64,000 nucleotides of DNA from assembly GCA_900380265.1 (NCBI GenBank), contig LR025083.1:1-64000 (forward strand), in the 5' to 3' direction. Shown here one piece after another: positions 38,640-48,900 of this stretch. Every line of letters begins with the position of its first letter. Position 1 is the stretch's first letter. The DNA comes from Serratia symbiotica (lineage in GTDB: Bacteria; Pseudomonadota; Gammaproteobacteria; Enterobacterales; Enterobacteriaceae). The position numbers were made by a program, and so were the translations under genes. The notes beneath the pieces were generated by a model. It made no database searches, was not told the DNA's origin, and saw only the letters and a program-made list of their open reading frames with translations.

Positions 38640-39400
38640 GTAGATACAAGGTTTGAAAGTAGTAAGATAGATATCAAGAACAATTAGCGTAATGGAACGT
38701 GTGGCTGTAAGTTTTCAAATAACACAAGCAATTTTTGTTAGCTTGTTTAGCTGTACTTAGTAGTAGCCCGACCCATTCTAATCAAATGGGAAGGGAAGTA
38801 TTTTGTTTACGAAATTGCGGATTAGTGATTAGCTAACATAGGTTATTTGTTTTTATCCCTATTCTTTAAATCTACTGTGTAGAGTCTTTTAGGTTTAGTT
38901 TTGAAGCAGATTAATATCGATAGATCGGAATGATCTGGCTGGTGATTAAAAGTAAATTTAATGTAATCAATGATACATTGGTATTTACCTAATCATAGGC
39001 CTTTGCTTGGTAAAGGGCAAGACATTGTGATCACGATTACTTTATCATGATCCTTCGTAGGAAGCTCAGCATGCGGTATCGTAAAATTTAATGTTTTAAT
39101 TAATTCCCTTGAATGACCATTAGGGTTATTTGGCCACATATACTTATTCAGGTTGGTTATAGCAGAGAGCATTTTAGTAGATCAGATAAGTCAACCGCTC
39201 GTTATTGCACACAAAACCATCAACCGTTGATGGCGGTTTTTAGCGAAGAATCAATGTTAGTAGAGAGGATTAAGTTAGCGGTAGGTTGCCAGTGGCCTAA
39301 CCGCTCAAAGTAAGCAGTAATCAGAATAGGAACTAATGCCTTAAAGCTCCGATCATATGATCAATCGACTGTGTGTTATAGAACAGATGCCGTTTTGTCT
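38640..39400 (-). pseudogene. menA: Decayed menA (menaquinone prenyltransferase)
   Basis: At about 38860-38922 the minus strand reads IDINLLQN, a stop, T, a stop, then KTLHSRFKE, matching RDINSDRENGKNTLVVRLGE of MenA. Near 39271-39309 it reads LGHWQPTANLIL, resembling the early WQGHFDPLVALLAL segment. Both are in the expected order between hslU and rraA. Loss of MenA removes menaquinone synthesis at this locus. Confidence 0.6.
39211..39241. terminator. Hairpin terminator between hslU and menA
   Basis: AAAACCATCAA, a CCG loop, then TTGATGGCGGTTTTT form a 7-bp GC-containing stem with A-rich and T-rich flanks, so it can act in both directions. It lies about 200 bases after the hslU stop and most likely ends the hslVU transcript. 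Confidence 0.55.
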
Positions 39401-39436
39401 CCTACGCCAATATCTAGCAGAATAAGAATGACACAA

Positions 39437-40783
39437 TTACAAAATAAATCGACTTAAATCTTCATCCGCTACTAGTTCATCAAGATGAGTACTCACATAG
39501 CTCGCATCGATTTGAATAGTCTGACCGTTAATTTCAGTCGCATCGTAAGAAATATCTTCCATTAACCGTTCTAGCACAGTGTGAAGGCGGCGCGCTCCGA
39601 TGTTATCAGTGTTTTCATTCACCTGCCATGCCACTTTAGCGATGTGTCGGATGCCATCAGTAGTGAACTTGATGTTCACGCCTTCGGTACCCAGCAACGC
39701 TGTATATTGCTCCGACAATGAGGCGCTAGGTTCGGTCAGGATGCGCTCGAAATCTTCAGTGGTTAGTGCCTGTAATTCAACGCGGATGGGTAGGCGTCCT
39801 TGTAATTCCGGGATTAAGTCTGACGGGTTGGCAGTCTGGAATGCCCCGGAGGCGATGAAGAGTATGTGATCAGTTTTTACCATTCCGTGTTTAGTTGAAA
39901 CGGTACACCCTTCTAATAATGGCAAGAGGTCTCGCTGTACGCCTTCGCGAGATACGTCTGGTCCAGAACTGTTGTGACCACGCTTACAAATTTTATCAAT
40001 CTCATCAATAAAAACAATACCGTGTTGCTCAACTGCCTCGATCGCTTGCTCTTTAAGATCCTCTGGATTAACTAGCTTGCTGACTTCTTCTTCTACTAGA
40101 AGCTTAAATGCTTCTTTGATCTTTAGTTTGCGAGGTTTCTTTTTTTGGTTGCTAAGGTTTTGGAAGAGTGACTGTAATTGGTTAGTCATTTCTTCCATAC
40201 CAGGAGGTGCCATAATTTCCACGTTCATCGGGGTAGGGGTGATATCGATTTCAATTTCTTTATCATCTAGTTGACCTTCCCGTAGTTTCTTACGGAATAC
40301 TTGCCGAGCGGCTGACGGCTCTTTATTTCCTTCTAGCTGACCCCAGTTGTTCTTTGCTGGGGGGATAAGCACATCGAGAATGCGTTCTTCGGCTCTTTCT
40401 GCTGACAGTTGTTCGGTATGGATATGGTGATTCTTAATGGATTGTACGCGTGTGATTTTTATTGCAGCGTCCGTGAGATCACGGATGATTGAGTCCACTT
40501 CTTTACCTACGTAGCCCACTTCAGTGAATTTTGTCGCTTCAACTTTAATAAATGGTGCGTTAACGAGTTTTGCTAGGCGGCGGGCGATTTCGGTTTTACC
40601 GACACCTGTAGGCCCTATCATCAAAATGTTTTTTGGTGTCACTTCGTGGCGTAGCAGCTCGTTGAGTTGCATACGACGCCAGCGGTTGCGAAGGGCAATA
40701 GCAACAGCACGCTTGGCTTTGTGTTGACCAATGATGTATCTATCTAACTCGCTAACGATTTCGCGCGGGGTCATTTTAGACAT
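39437..40783 (-). CDS. hslU: ATP-dependent unfoldase HslU (ClpY)
   Basis: HslU is the AAA+ ring that unfolds substrates and feeds them to the HslV protease. Its 448 residues compare with 443 in E. coli. Walker A GPTGVGKT is at residues 57-64, Walker B is [12 protein letters not shown], the pore loop region GYVGKEVDS is present, and the C-terminal activation tail EDLSRFIL is exact. The extra residues lie in the variable I-domain (about 125-185). It starts 12 bases after hslV in the hslVU operon. Confidence 0.98.
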   Translation of the reverse strand: MSKMTPREIVSELDRYIIGQHKAKRAVAIALRNRWRRMQLNELLRHEVTPKNILMIGPTGVGKTEIARRLAKLVNAPFIKVEATKFTEVGYVGKEVDSIIRDLTDAAIKITRVQSIKNHHIHTEQLSAERAEERILDVLIPPAKNNWGQLEGNKEPSAARQVFRKKLREGQLDDKEIEIDITPTPMNVEIMAPPGMEEMTNQLQSLFQNLSNQKKKPRKLKIKEAFKLLVEEEVSKLVNPEDLKEQAIEAVEQHGIVFIDEIDKICKRGHNSSGPDVSREGVQRDLLPLLEGCTVSTKHGMVKTDHILFIASGAFQTANPSDLIPELQGRLPIRVELQALTTEDFERILTEPSASLSEQYTALLGTEGVNIKFTTDGIRHIAKVAWQVNENTDNIGARRLHTVLERLMEDISYDATEINGQTIQIDASYVSTHLDELVADEDLSRFIL

Positions 40784-40795
40784 GGTATCTAATCC

Positions 40796-41326
40796 TTACG
40801 CTTTGGAAGGCAATACTTCAATAGTATGAAAATGGTTAGTATAAATACAGATATCGCCAGCAATATTGAGAGATTTATTAACGATTTCTCGAGCGTCTAA
40901 TTTTGTGTTTTCTAACAGCGCTCGCACTGCAGCTTGTGCATATGGACCTCCGGAGCCGATGGCGATTAAATCGTTCTCAGGCTGAATGACGTCACCGTTC
41001 CCCGTAATAATTAACGAGGCGTATTCATCGGCAACAGCTAGTAGCGCTTCAAGCTTTCTCAACATACGATCAGTGCGCCAATCTTTTGCGAGTTCAACAG
41101 CCGCCTTAATTAAATGGCCTTGATGCAATTCAAATTTTTGTTCAAATAATTCAAAGAGTGTAAAAGAATCAGCAGTGCTGCCAGCGAATCCAGCAATCAC
41201 TTTATTATTGTATAGGCGACGTACTTTTTTAACGTTACCCTTCATCACCGTATTACCTAAGGTGGCTTGGCCATCTCCACCGATTACGACCTGTCCGTGG
41301 CGCCGAACGCTTACTATTGTTGTCAC
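40796..41326 (-). CDS. hslV: ATP-dependent protease subunit HslV (ClpQ)
   Basis: HslV is the proteasome-like peptidase whose active-site nucleophile is the N-terminal threonine exposed after Met removal. From a GTG start at 41326 the protein is [14 protein letters not shown], 176 residues, exactly the E. coli length. This start is required for function because it places Thr at position 2. The longer open frame from an ATG at 41380 would bury that residue and runs into the decayed ftsN end. [15 protein letters not shown] and [12 protein letters not shown] are conserved. Confidence 0.97.
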   Translation of the reverse strand: MTTIVSVRRHGQVVIGGDGQATLGNTVMKGNVKKVRRLYNNKVIAGFAGSTADSFTLFELFEQKFELHQGHLIKAAVELAKDWRTDRMLRKLEALLAVADEYASLIITGNGDVIQPENDLIAIGSGGPYAQAAVRALLENTKLDAREIVNKSLNIAGDICIYTNHFHTIEVLPSKA

Positions 41327-41397
41327 GAGCTTATCCAGATTGAAGATGAAAAGAAAGGCTTTATAGTTTTTTGAACGCATATGGAGAACATGGCTAC

Positions 41398-41522
41398 TAT
41401 AGGGTTCAAGCGTGACATAATATGAGCCATTAGTCCGTTCGATCTGGCTTTCGATAGTTTTAATCGCACAACCTGCTCGGACAGATTCAGCCTAATCCTT
41501 AGCGTGGAAGGGGGTTATGTTA
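41398..41522 (-). pseudogene. Detached remnant of the FtsN SPOR domain
   Basis: The minus strand reads FHAKD, a TAG stop at 41492-41494, then [31 protein letters not shown]. This follows FRGAEQAETVRAQLAFEGFDSKITTNNGWNRVVIGPV, the peptidoglycan-binding SPOR domain of FtsN. It lies 146 bases beyond the end of the ftsN frame and in a different phase, so at least one frameshift and two nonsense changes separate it. It shows that the short ftsN is a truncation, not an ancestral short form. Confidence 0.8.
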
Positions 41523-41667
41523 TCATCAATTTTTATTTTGATCCAGCTTTAGCTTCCTCTTTAAAACTCTTTGGGTTTACTTCCGGCTTCAGTTGAATCT
41601 AAGGCTGAAGCTGTGCTCTCCTCCTTTCTTGTTTGAATCGATTGAGTGTTGGAGTTATCTTCTGTTG

Positions 41668-42129
41668 CTAATGGGTATTCCTAGACGGAGTGGTTTGTGA
41701 AGGTGCGTTGTACGGCACCTCATTGAGTTGTGTTGGGTTCTGTTGCATATCAGCCTGTATTTTTTCCAGCAATTCATGCTGTTCAATGGCTAGCGAGGAT
41801 TTGGTATTTAGCGCACCTTCGGCTGAAGGTGCGGTTGGATTGCGCACGCCAACCTGACAGTTTTCCAATTCCTTAATGTATCGCCAACGTCCTTCAGGTT
41901 TTGGTGGTAGGGTATTCCTTTGACGGGTATTGCCTGTTGGTAGGAATAAAACACTTTCCGGCTTGTTTTTGGGCATGAAGTAGAGGACTAGGCTAAAGAT
42001 CGCTAGTATGGAGGCTGCTAGTACCCCCCAGGGTATAAAGACCTTGGTAGCGCCAAGTTTTTTAGAACTAGAGTGTTTGCGCCTCGCTCTTACAGCGTCT
42101 TCACGGTTTACATAGTCTTTTTTTTTCAC
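41668..42129 (-). CDS. ftsN: Truncated cell division protein FtsN (lacks SPOR domain)
   Basis: FtsN triggers septal wall synthesis at the divisome. This 153-residue frame holds the N-terminal half of the 319-residue E. coli protein: a basic cytoplasmic tail (MKKKDYVNREDAVRARRK), one membrane helix (about 31-52), and LPPKPEGRWRYIKELE at 74-89, which covers the short essential E segment. Similarity continues to QADMQQNPTQLNEVPYN. It ends at a TAG followed by CAA CAG, so a CAG-to-TAG change is likely. The glutamine-rich linker and SPOR domain are dead downstream. In E. coli the membrane anchor plus E segment can suffice, so this may still work; it may also be an early pseudogene. Confidence 0.8.
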   Translation of the reverse strand: MKKKDYVNREDAVRARRKHSSSKKLGATKVFIPWGVLAASILAIFSLVLYFMPKNKPESVLFLPTGNTRQRNTLPPKPEGRWRYIKELENCQVGVRNPTAPSAEGALNTKSSLAIEQHELLEKIQADMQQNPTQLNEVPYNAPSQTTPSRNTH

Positions 42130-42169
42130 TATTATTCCGCTGTGTTATTATCAGAGTAAGCTAGCATGT

Positions 42170-43250
42170 AAATAATCATAACTGTTTAAATACCGTATAG
42201 TGCACTGATGCAATTCCTCATCGAATTAGCTTGCGTATCCAATATCGATGTAATACTCGTTATTTTCTATGCGCTTGTTTGTAAATCAGTATTATCGTTT
42301 ATCTATCAATCTGACAGTGTATCAGTGCTACTATAGTTCATGTCCTTCGTAATATTATGAAGATAGATTCCGCCAGGATTCACGATTTCAAGATCTGCCG
42401 CTTCCCTACGGTCATTTTATTGTTAGACGGTACGGCCATCACCATAAAATTACTATGGCAGAAGACTGCTGTAAATGGGTTAGGTTGCAGAACTTCTGCC
42501 GCCAGTCACTGATCATATGATTCGTCAGTAACGTAACTTTTGGTAATAAAGGTGCTTTGAACACTGATGCTATTGCGATATATCACTTACAGGTAATTTT
42601 ATAGAGGTGATAGTGTTTATTAAAATATCTTGAGTAAGAGATACAGACTGGACTCTAATGGCTTAATGACTATAAATAATTTATCAATTAGAAGAGTGGT
42701 TAGATTCTTTATCTTTCTGATGACACCAATAATAGAGCAAATCATTGGGATCATCATCGCTAGTGGATTAGCGATGCTCTTTCCTATTAAGGATAAGAGA
42801 TAAAATGGAAGTATAGTAACAGCACGTCGCTTGCCTGGTTGGTTATAATGGGGTTAGCAAAAAGTATGCTACTGCGACTTTCTTATGTAATAGTCTGTTA
42901 CTAACAGATAGTAATCATCCCAATATTTCTCATAATCCTTGTATTATTGCCGCCGAAAGATGAGTCTCAGAGTTTGGGATATCAAATAAAAGTGCTGGAG
43001 TCTTTGTGTGTCTCTTCTTTATCGCTAAGAAGAGCAATGGTGTAATGCTAGCATTGTTTTCTTTACTGTTTCGTTTGTTGGTTTTGATGTTTGTGGATTA
43101 TTAGAGATATTATATAAGTTTGTAACAGTTTCTATTTAGTTTCATTGCCATCATTAGTATTTATTCTTCAATTATTAATTATCTGTTTGTATCTATCGTT
43201 AGATGGTAGTAGCTATGGAATTGCGATAGCGCTAGATTTAGCGCATTTTG
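42170..43250 (-). pseudogene. cytR: Decayed cytR (nucleoside-responsive repressor)
   Basis: Minus-strand segments match CytR in order: PIITNQASDVLLLY at about 42812-42870 (family LIITKQIDGMLLLG), LQPNPFTAVFCHSNFMVMAV at 42430-42507 (LPQPPTAVFCHSDVMALGAL), and ADLEIVNPGGIYLHNITKD at about 42346-42400 (EDLSIIGFDNIDLTQFCD). Stops and frameshifts occur between them. The N-terminal DNA-binding domain is not recognisable. It lies between priA and ftsN, as in Escherichia. Confidence 0.78.
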
Positions 43251-43299
43251 TATTTTAGTGTGATTACACCTATAAAATAATATGTCATAGATTTATTAT

Positions 43300-45560
43300 C
43301 TAATGCCCATTAAAGCGTGAAAAATGATTTATTATTTCTTCTCAAAATTTAATGTAAAGTTTTGAATTTAATTCACTTAATTAGATTTCATTGAAATTAG
43401 TGATGGATTTCCCGTATATTCAGTGTCCATTTAACCTTGCTAGGTAGTGTCAAGGTGATCACGAGTGTGAGTAAAATCTTCATTAATGTTTGTTATATCT
43501 GTTGTGATTGATGTTGGCAAAGTAGTTGCTAGAAGAAGTGCTCGTATCTTTTTGGCTCCACTGCTGTGACTAAGATTAACATGAATAGCTAATTATTTTA
43601 GCTGCTTATGTTCTATACGGTTTCTTGCTTTCTAGAAAGTGCATGGCTTGAATATTATCGTGTGTTTCTGTGCGCACTACTATATAGGTAGTATACGCCT
43701 AGCAGGCAGATGCTCTAGCTTTACGTCAAAGTTTATTTAGCGAAAGGGCTGTAATCCTATGTCAGAAAAAATGTGCAGAACAGGTGTTCTGGAGTGTACT
43801 TTTAGACAGTATTTCCTGTCTTTATAAGGTTTTCCCCCGCGACTGGAGATTGGTTATATAGGTAGAAAATGTTAAGCGGAGTGGGAATTAGTGAAAAACA
43901 GTGCGCCATCAATATCCAGTAACACTATTAGGATAAGGTTGGGAAAGTGATTACCCGCTTCTGTGATCTAGCTTCCGAACAGGATGCACGTTTCATTATG
44001 ATTCATATCATTCAATACTGCTATAACGAACCCTTATGGTTGTTAGTAGTCTCGTATTTAATTCTTGTGATGGGGATATCGGCAGACAGATACTCAAGCC
44101 AGTTTCACTGGCTTAGTGACAATGGTGGCTAATTTTAGGTAGGCATGTCTCATTAGGGGTATTGGAACGGAACCTCCCGCTTAGCTGTCGAAGTTGTAGC
44201 ACAGTAACTTGTTCAGATTTGAATGGAAGGTTAGTAGTGGATGCGTTGTATCCGATCGGTGATCAAATCAGATTTGTCACACAGTAGACTTAGCTCGTAG
44301 CTAAGGCGATCAAAGAATAGCAATGGTTGGATTGCTAGTCCTTAAGATAGTATTGTCTACTTCCAGTAGGGCAATGAAAGGTCAATTTTAAGTGGCGGAG
44401 CCCAAAAATTAATTCAATACCGCACAGTGCGGTTTGTGTTACCTGCATCCAGGTTGAATGGTAACTAACGATATTTTGCCTATTGCGCATTATGCACTGT
44501 TCTGAATTATGAAGTATCTTAGTTCATGGCTATTTGGAGATTTCTGCTTGCGTACAATACAGTTAAGTGACTAGCTGGTCTCGGAAGCATGTTTTTTACT
44601 TATACTCTTTCTCGTGTGATTCATTGAAAATAATGAAACCAAGCCACTGGAATGAGCTAAATAGTGGGAAAAGGATGCTGATTATTAGGCCCACTTCGCA
44701 AAAGAAGGTGCGCAGAGTTATAGTGCAAGCCGGACTATTTAGTGCAGTATAGAGAATAGAATATTTATAAGGTTGTCAAACTTATTGCGGAAGCGAGCGA
44801 TGAGCGTTGTCGTTAGGTTGATTTCTGGGATTGGCACTAACAACTGGCTATCCTGGGTTATAAGGATAGCCTTCAGGCATAAAGGTAAACCTCGGTCTTA
44901 CTCCAGCAAGCGACCGACCGATAGCAAAATAGTAAATTATTTGTCTTCAGTGTGGATCTTCCCCACTGGTGGCCTTTTCAGTTGTACTGCTAGTTGTTTG
45001 TCCAGTACAGGGAACAAGGACGCCAGGTCTTCGGAGTCGCGAGTTGCTACAGCATGACTAATTGGCCCCTGAGTACGTATCCTTCTAATCTGCTTGCTGT
45101 CATTGTAGGAGGTTCACCTCATTAGAAGTATCGTATTGGTGATCCTTGAGAAGCGCTAGGGTATATTGTTGCGTGATAAGGGGGTGTTGCAAGGTCTTCA
45201 ACATGGAGACTTTTTCCGGATCAGTACTTAATTATTGTAATAGCCAGGTTCCGCTAGGTTCCTTGTCGCAGATATGAGCAAGTAGATAGAACTGTACCTC
45301 ACCGATTGAGTAATGATCGTAATCGCACCCTAGCGGGGTGGGTGCTGCTCTACAGAGCAATCAATAATAATGATAAGGTATGCTCGGGGGTTCTGTTGAA
45401 CAGTTTTAGCTGATTTAGCAGCAGTTCTCTGGGTTTGATATCACTCGTGACGAGTCTGAACGTATGCTTCTTGCCCACAGCAAACCCGTTGGACTGTCAC
45501 TAATTTTAAGCTTGGGTTAATAAATAGTCAGAAATTCGTATGAAGTGAATAGACAAAGCA
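43300..45560 (-). pseudogene. priA: Decayed priA (primosomal replication-restart helicase)
   Basis: Readable pieces in order on the minus strand start with SDYLL at about 45521-45545 (family TFDYLLPEG) and LVTSDIKPRELLLNQLK shortly after (VVSVSDASELPLNELK). Next is LAGV directly joined to KTEVYLYA at 44876-44912, with the TGSG of Walker A deleted. Then LKAILITQDSQLLVPIPEIN and LTTTLIARF lie at 44793-44877 ([28 protein letters not shown]), and KQKSPNSHEL is near 44540. The gap length fits a 2.2 kb gene. Loss of the ATP-binding loop alone would abolish activity. Confidence 0.85.
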
Positions 45561-45766
45561 AGGTTTATAATATGCAGAAGGTGATCTAGAGTAATCACAA
45601 GTATTGTACTTGACACAAGTATGCTCAGTTATGTGGGTTTTATTGTGTAGTATTTGAATTAAGTATAATATAACAGTCTATATTTTATATCTGAATTTAT
45701 TATCAAGGATGCGTAGTTGTTTGGTAAGTAGCGCTAGATATCAACACGCTCTTAATTGAGGTTCCC

Positions 45767-45985
45767 ATGCAGAAAAGTATCCACCCAAAATATGAAGAAA
45801 TTACTGCTCATTGCTCTTGTGGTAACATCATTAAAATTCGTTCTACTGCAGTGCACGATCTAAAACTTGATGTATGTGGAGAATGTCATCCGTTTTACAC
45901 GAAAAAGCAGCGTGATGTTGCTACCGGTGGGCGTGTTGACCGTTTTAACAAGAGGTTTAGTCTGCTCAGTCTTAAGCAGAGATAA
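45767..45985 (+). CDS. rpmE: 50S ribosomal protein L31
   Basis: L31 bridges the two ribosomal subunits and in this form binds zinc. The four ligands Cys16, Cys18, Cys37 and Cys40 are present (HCSCGN and DVCGECHPF), so it is the zinc-containing C+ type. The conserved core IHPKYEEIT and [16 protein letters not shown] is intact. It is 72 residues against 70 in E. coli, with a slightly different tail. The AATTGAGG leader gives a ribosome binding site. It is divergent from the dead priA, the usual arrangement. Confidence 0.97.
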   Translation: MQKSIHPKYEEITAHCSCGNIIKIRSTAVHDLKLDVCGECHPFYTKKQRDVATGGRVDRFNKRFSLLSLKQR

Positions 45986-48900
45986 GAGTATCCGCCTGTC
46001 AGATAAAGGTCCGAGGTCCTTTGTGTTAAAACTGCGAGTACATAAATTAATTCCCTCATTGATCTAGTGGTGCTTTTCCAGCTGGATGGATTTATACAAA
46101 CGTTCTGCTATGGACTTCACCGCTCAGCCGCGCTGGTGATCAAGGGCAGGAGCAAGAAGGGGTTTTGAGTAGGCAGTCTCTGTTGAAATCCTGCGAAATA
46201 TTGCGTAGTGGTTGATGAGTGCGTTCGTAGGTAAAAACTCAGCACTGTTAGTTGAAAAGATACAGTGAGTTGTGCTTGCTTCTTTTACACGACTTCAGTT
46301 TTAGCCGTAATATACTTACTATTCAATTCTCTCATAGGAGACATTGGTTTATTGTAAAATGGCAATTAGCTAAATTAACAAGATAGCCAGTGTTCTCACT
46401 AAATCAATTTGCTATTCCGACACTCAACATATTGAGTCGTGCCTATTAATCGAATACCTATTAATCATAAACATAATTATCTTTCCATATTCCAGTAACT
46501 ACATTTTAGTTGCATGTAAGTTTCCACCTATAATCAAATATTTTTATAAAAATTAAAATCTTAATTTATATATGTTCCACTAAACCTTTGAGGTTTATTT
46601 ACTGGCACACATAGACCTTTCTATAATGAATAGAACAGTCATCATGGCATGTAGCTGGTGGTTTTAATAATGCCTAATAACAATAGTAGATTACTCTTGC
46701 ACTTTATCTATCTAGTAATAGTGTTATTGAGTTAAATAAATTATTAGTTAATAGCTATTTGGCTATAGCACTCCACCATGAAGTGGTAGAGAACTTCATG
46801 CTATTTCTATAAATTAGTAGCGCTTTTTTTATGCCTATTAGGGATGTAAATCTTTAACCAGGTGATGTTGGCGAGGGTCTTGACTGACTCCCGTGATGCT
46901 AGGAAAAGTAACAGGGTGAAATGTAGTTAGTATATAGTATAGTCAGTAACCCTTCATAAGCTGATTATGCAGATAGTATGGTTCTATATTCGTTAATGCT
47001 TATTTACAGGAACCCAGTACAAGTGCATGTACATAAAGCTATCCCTGATATAATTATCAAATGTTTAGCGGTGTCGAATTTGGATAAGTGTAATGCTGAT
47101 TACTGGGTTTATTTTATTTAATCAATACGGTAAAATTATTCTCTTAGGTCATAACTTCAGAGAATAATCCCGCGTCCTAAATGAGCGTTAGAACTACTAT
47201 AGTAATTTCATTAGATAGAGTATAATAACTGGGTGATAGTGTGACGAACGAGGAAATTAAATATGCCTACACGTTCCCATTATTGCTATTCCTGACGCTT
47301 CACCATTGTTGGTGGTGAATTAAAGCTTTCATCACTTGTACTACATGCAATATTGTTTAGTACGGTTTACAATAGTAAGATTGATCTCTATGTCGATTGT
47401 AGACATTACATTAAATAATATTTTTCATGTATTGAGTATTTGCTGTCTATCACAGAAAGAAAAAGGTAATTAGTTATGAGAATACCTGCTTATTTAAGCT
47501 GCGTGTTGCAAGATAAGGCAATTTAAGCCGGTGTAAAAAGATACGAATTGCTTTTTAAGCATTCGAAATGGGCCCATGAATGGTAGAGCAATCTCTCTCA
47601 ATAGCGCATATTATTTTAGTGGTGTTACAGACTATGTAACTCGTTAGCAAGACCAAGTGCATTTGTGAGTAGGCGATACTACTGAACGATCGGTAATTTA
47701 GTGAATGTTTAGGATTATTGAGTCTAGCAGGTGTTAGTTTACGTAAAACATGCCACATAATCATCATTTTTAGAATAAGCTGCAAGACCAGGTAATCGCA
47801 GTTTTGTACTATGAAGATCACATCAGCCGGTAATAGTATTACGGCAAACCTAATATTGCTTCTGATTAAAAAGTTTAAGCCGGACTTCCTCTGAATCCAT
47901 ATTTATCTGATCTTTTATTTTATAAAATTAATATTGTTTAATTCTACTAATATTTTTCATATCAATAGCAGAAATGCTTTCTGCCCGTGCATTTAATATC
48001 GTATATATGAGCATTATACTTATATTCTATAATGTCGAACAAGAAAGAATGTCAAGGGTGTTAATTTGTAGAGGGGTTGAAAAACTAAAATTGCTAGGAG
48101 TAAGAATGAGTTCATTTTTCCGATGTTAGGGTGCGCAGACGTTTTTACTAACCTTGAGGCGACAAGGCGATGGCAAGATACACCTACGAAAGCGACAGTA
48201 AGGCAGAAAGGGAATCTCAATTGTCGCGCCACTCCTTTTATTATTTTTATAAAGATTGTTTGGAATATAGCGCAATAAGAAGTATATGCTGATCTACATA
48301 TTATTTAATATGGTAAGTCCGCTCTGTAAAATGCGAGGGCTGTGTGTAATAATATTTAAAGACTGGCGAGTAATTTCTAGATTGCAAATGTATTGGCCAT
48401 TCCGGCGATGCCAGTGATATGGTGATGTAGGTTTGATTAGTAGAACAAAGTCTGCTATTTTGATGTGGTCTTCAATATTTATAAAAACCTTGGGTGATGT
48501 TCGAATATTAGTAATTCGCTGTATACTTAGTGTAAGGTATAGAATGAGCTTTTAATTATTATTAATATACACAACTCTGTCATTTATATCTGTATTGGAT
48601 ACAATGTCACTAAGTGACGTGAATAGCGTTATATACGTATAACTAAATCTGTTACAACCAAGGTAATTGTATATCCAAGTTAATTATGAATTCAGATCTA
48701 GATAATATAATTCCGATATAGAATTTAACATACTGTCATATTCATTTAGATTTCTTATATAAGTATTAATTTAAATTTGTACCGGTCTAACCAGTTTCAA
48801 TTATTTATGCATTTAAGAAACTATGTGTATTTAACAAATAAATAGAGAATAGCTTATTGATCAGTTTGAACTTCGCTATTATAAAATTTGTTGTTTAAAT

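Noticed and set aside
39113-39313. 66-codon plus-strand open frame
   Set aside because: It is antisense to the menA remnant and contains the hslU terminator hairpin.
41327-41380. ATG start giving a 194-residue HslV
   Set aside because: HslV needs threonine right after the initiator Met; only the GTG at 41326 provides this.
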